Shown here piece by piece: positions 62,704 to 64,000 of a DNA stretch of 64,000 nucleotides. Under the pieces are notes generated by a model. That model was not told the DNA's origin. It ran no database searches and worked only from the letters and a program-made list of their open reading frames with translations. Numbering within the stretch: position 1 is the first letter of the stretch; every line of letters starts with the position of its first letter. The stretch is from Mesobacillus selenatarsenatis SF-1 (GTDB lineage Bacteria; Bacillota; Bacilli; Bacillales; Cytobacillaceae), in the NCBI RefSeq assembly GCF_000813125.1, contig NZ_BASE01000046.1:27047-91046 (forward strand), in the 5' to 3' direction. A program made the position numbers and the translations under genes.

Positions 62704-63024
62704 ATGAATAAATTTGTTGTGTTCCTGAAAGGGAAACGAAATGGCAAACTGGATTCCAGCTTGCTGGCAAGGCATATTGAACATCTTAGGCAGTTGAATC
62801 GGGCTGGACAGATGGTGATTGCCGGTCCTTTTAAAAATAACGAGCAAGCCATGATCATCCTCAACTGCGATGGTATCGATGAAGCAATCAGATTAGTGGA
62901 AAAAGATCCATTCATCAAAGAAAAATATTACAATACATATGACATCAACGAATTAGTGGTCGCGAATGAGGAAAATAACTGGCTGATGGACAACTCGCAA
63001 TCGAAGGGGAACCTGGTCCACTAA
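62704..63024 (+). CDS. YciI-like protein, 106 residues
   Basis: ATG 62704 (MNKFVVFLKGKRNGKLD) chosen over the open frame from 62641, because the leader portion is poorly like the family and AGGATAGGGG lies upstream. YciI/muconolactone-isomerase-like ferredoxin fold: HIEHLRQLNRAGQMVIAGPFKNNEQAMIIL holds the conserved His, Gly and GPF. The Asp-containing segment VEKDPFIKEKYYNTYDINEL is also typical. Function unknown; some relatives are dehalogenase-like or peroxidases. Terminator follows. Confidence 0.87.
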   Translation: MNKFVVFLKGKRNGKLDSSLLARHIEHLRQLNRAGQMVIAGPFKNNEQAMIILNCDGIDEAIRLVEKDPFIKEKYYNTYDINELVVANEENNWLMDNSQSKGNLVH

Positions 63025-63032
63025 TAGAATAA

Positions 63033-63061
63033 AGAGACTTCCAGCTAAGCCGGAAGTCTCT
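63033..63061. terminator. Terminator-like hairpin between converging genes
   Basis: Perfect ten-base stem AGAGACTTCC/GGAAGTCTCT (63033-63042 with 63052-63061); T-tracts are weak on both strands. Confidence 0.75.
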
Positions 63062-63075
63062 CTCTTGTAGTAAGA

Positions 63076-64000
63076 TTATTTAGTTTCAACCTCAGCGATG
63101 ACTTCCTCAGTCACAGTTTCAGCCTTCTCATCAGTCGACTTTTCAAAAACAGCAAGTACTGCAGAAATAATAGCAGCAAACTTCTTAGCGACTTCACTTG
63201 CATATAAGCTAGCTTTAGATGCAGCTTTATTTTCAGCAGAAGGATTTACTTTTTCTTCTTCAACAGCAGTATCATCAGTAGCAACTTCCTCAGTTACTTC
63301 TTCTGTAGCAGTTTCGTCAGTAACAACTTCTTCAGTTACTTCTTCAGCAGCAGTTTCGTCAGTAGCAGCTTCTTCAGTTACTTCTTCAGATGCAGTTTCG
63401 TCAGTAACAACAACTTCAGTCACTTCTTCAGCAGCAGTTTCGTCAGTAGCAGCTTCTTCAGTTACTTCTTCAGATGCAGCTTCTTCGGTTACTTCAACAG
63501 ACAAAGCAACAGCTGAATTTTCGTTAGCCTTCTCTTTTGCAACATCGCTAGCATTGAAAGCCTTAGAATTCATTTTGTTAGCAATGGAAGGAGATACTTT
63601 TGTTGCTGCTTCAGTCACATCTTCAGCAGCAGTTTCCTCAGTCACATCTTCAGCAGCAGTTTCCTCAGTAACAACTTCCTCAGTCACTTCTTCAGCAGTA
63701 GTCTCGTCAGTAACAACTTCTTCAGTTACTTCTTCAGAAGTAGTTTCCTCAGCAGCAACTTCCTCAGTTACTTCTTCAGTAGTTGTTTCCTCAGCAGCAA
63801 CTTCTTCAGTCACTTCAACAGACAAAGCAACAGCTGAATTTTCGTTAGCCTTCTCTTTAGCAACATCGCTAGCATTGAAAGCATTTGACTTCATTTTGTT
63901 GGCAACAGAAGGAGATACTTTTTCGTCCTCTTTAGTCACATCTTCTTCAGTAGCGTCTTCTTCAGCAACATCTTCTTCAGTAACGTCTTCTTCAGTAACG
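63076..64000 (-). CDS. Glu/Thr/Val-rich tandem-repeat protein (partial, N terminus beyond window)
   Basis: At least 308 residues; the frame stays open past 64000. Most of the chain is a highly acidic repeat of about 10-15 residues (TEEVAAEETTTEEV, with A/D/T changes). Two copies of a distinct ~40-residue block (KVSPSVANKMKSNAFNASDV followed by AKEKANENSAVALSVEVTEE, the second with S/I and N/K changes) lie about 110 residues apart. A third, diverged block ends in SLYASEVAKKFAAIISAVLAVFEKS, an amphipathic or weakly hydrophobic helix before TEEVIAEVETK. No cysteine, no enzyme motif. Not recognised. The start is outside the window; GTG 63939 inside the frame is not supported. Confidence 0.8.
   Translation of the reverse strand, partial: VTEEDVTEEDVAEEDATEEDVTKEDEKVSPSVANKMKSNAFNASDVAKEKANENSAVALSVEVTEEVAAEETTTEEVTEEVAAEETTSEEVTEEVVTDETTAEEVTEEVVTEETAAEDVTEETAAEDVTEAATKVSPSIANKMNSKAFNASDVAKEKANENSAVALSVEVTEEAASEEVTEEAATDETAAEEVTEVVVTDETASEEVTEEAATDETAAEEVTEEVVTDETATEEVTEEVATDDTAVEEEKVNPSAENKAASKASLYASEVAKKFAAIISAVLAVFEKSTDEKAETVTEEVIAEVETK

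Overview
The window looks like chromosome from a Bacillaceae bacterium close to Bacillus or Mesobacillus. It has strong AAGGAGG-type ribosome binding sites, frequent TTG and GTG starts, T-tract intrinsic terminators, TPP and SAM riboswitches in typical Bacillus settings, Fnr boxes of the Bacillus type (TGTGA-N6-TCACA), and many Bacillus family proteins (PepT, ThiMDE/ThiW, RocB-like hydrolase, DUF1836, DUF421, LysM-M14 endopeptidase). I saw no phage, insertion sequence, rRNA or tRNA. Both ends cut a gene: a LytS-type sensor kinase at the left edge and a Glu-rich repeat protein at the right edge.

Layout. 1-4.5 kb: sensor kinase, DUF4097 protein, pepT, two tiny membrane genes. 4.5-7.6 kb: TPP-riboswitch thiamine salvage operon thiM-thiD-thiE-thiW. 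7.6-29.6 kb: mostly single genes separated by terminators (DnaQ-like exonuclease, TrhA, PAS sensor kinase, alpha/beta hydrolase, Gfo/Idh oxidoreductase, InhA-type M6 protease, glnS, RocB-like peptidase, subtilase, OsmC, DUF421, MFS, two-part ThrE exporter, phosphatase, YhdH-type reductase). 30-37 kb: a nitrate respiration locus. 37-39.8 kb: a TPR-dynamin-like GTPase behind a possible attenuator. 39.8-44 kb: SAM-riboswitch ribose-type ABC transporter. 44-50 kb: small membrane genes, a formate/nitrite channel, MFS, VOC protein and a polar amino-acid ABC transporter. 50-56.4 kb: MBL hydrolase plus TetR, two M14 peptidases, DUF948. 56.5-62.5 kb: nirBD and the siroheme genes (cobA-hemD fusion, sirB, precorrin-2 dehydrogenase). 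62.7-64 kb: YciI-like protein and the repeat protein.

The physiological theme is nitrate to ammonium under low oxygen. A Nas-type, apparently cytoplasmic molybdenum nitrate reductase is encoded with a four-cluster ferredoxin and a NarI-like cytochrome b. A second transcription unit carries an Mrp-type ATPase and a Tat-dependent Rieske protein. A nitrite/formate channel, NirBD and the siroheme pathway complete the set. Three promoters carry an Fnr-like box centred exactly 41.5 bases upstream of the predicted start: the nitrate reductase operon, nirBD, and an unknown 169-residue gene.

The other striking feature is intergenic. Three unrelated short-repeat families occupy gaps: four dispersed arrays of a ~20-bp TTATTGGCG unit, one array of eight 52-bp units with internal TGACAG/CTGTCA arms, and one array of nine 21-bp CAACTGGAGATAAA units. 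A longer structured element with a tandemly duplicated module lies at 24.2-24.5 kb, and one of its ends recurs next to nirD. I do not recognise a described function for these.
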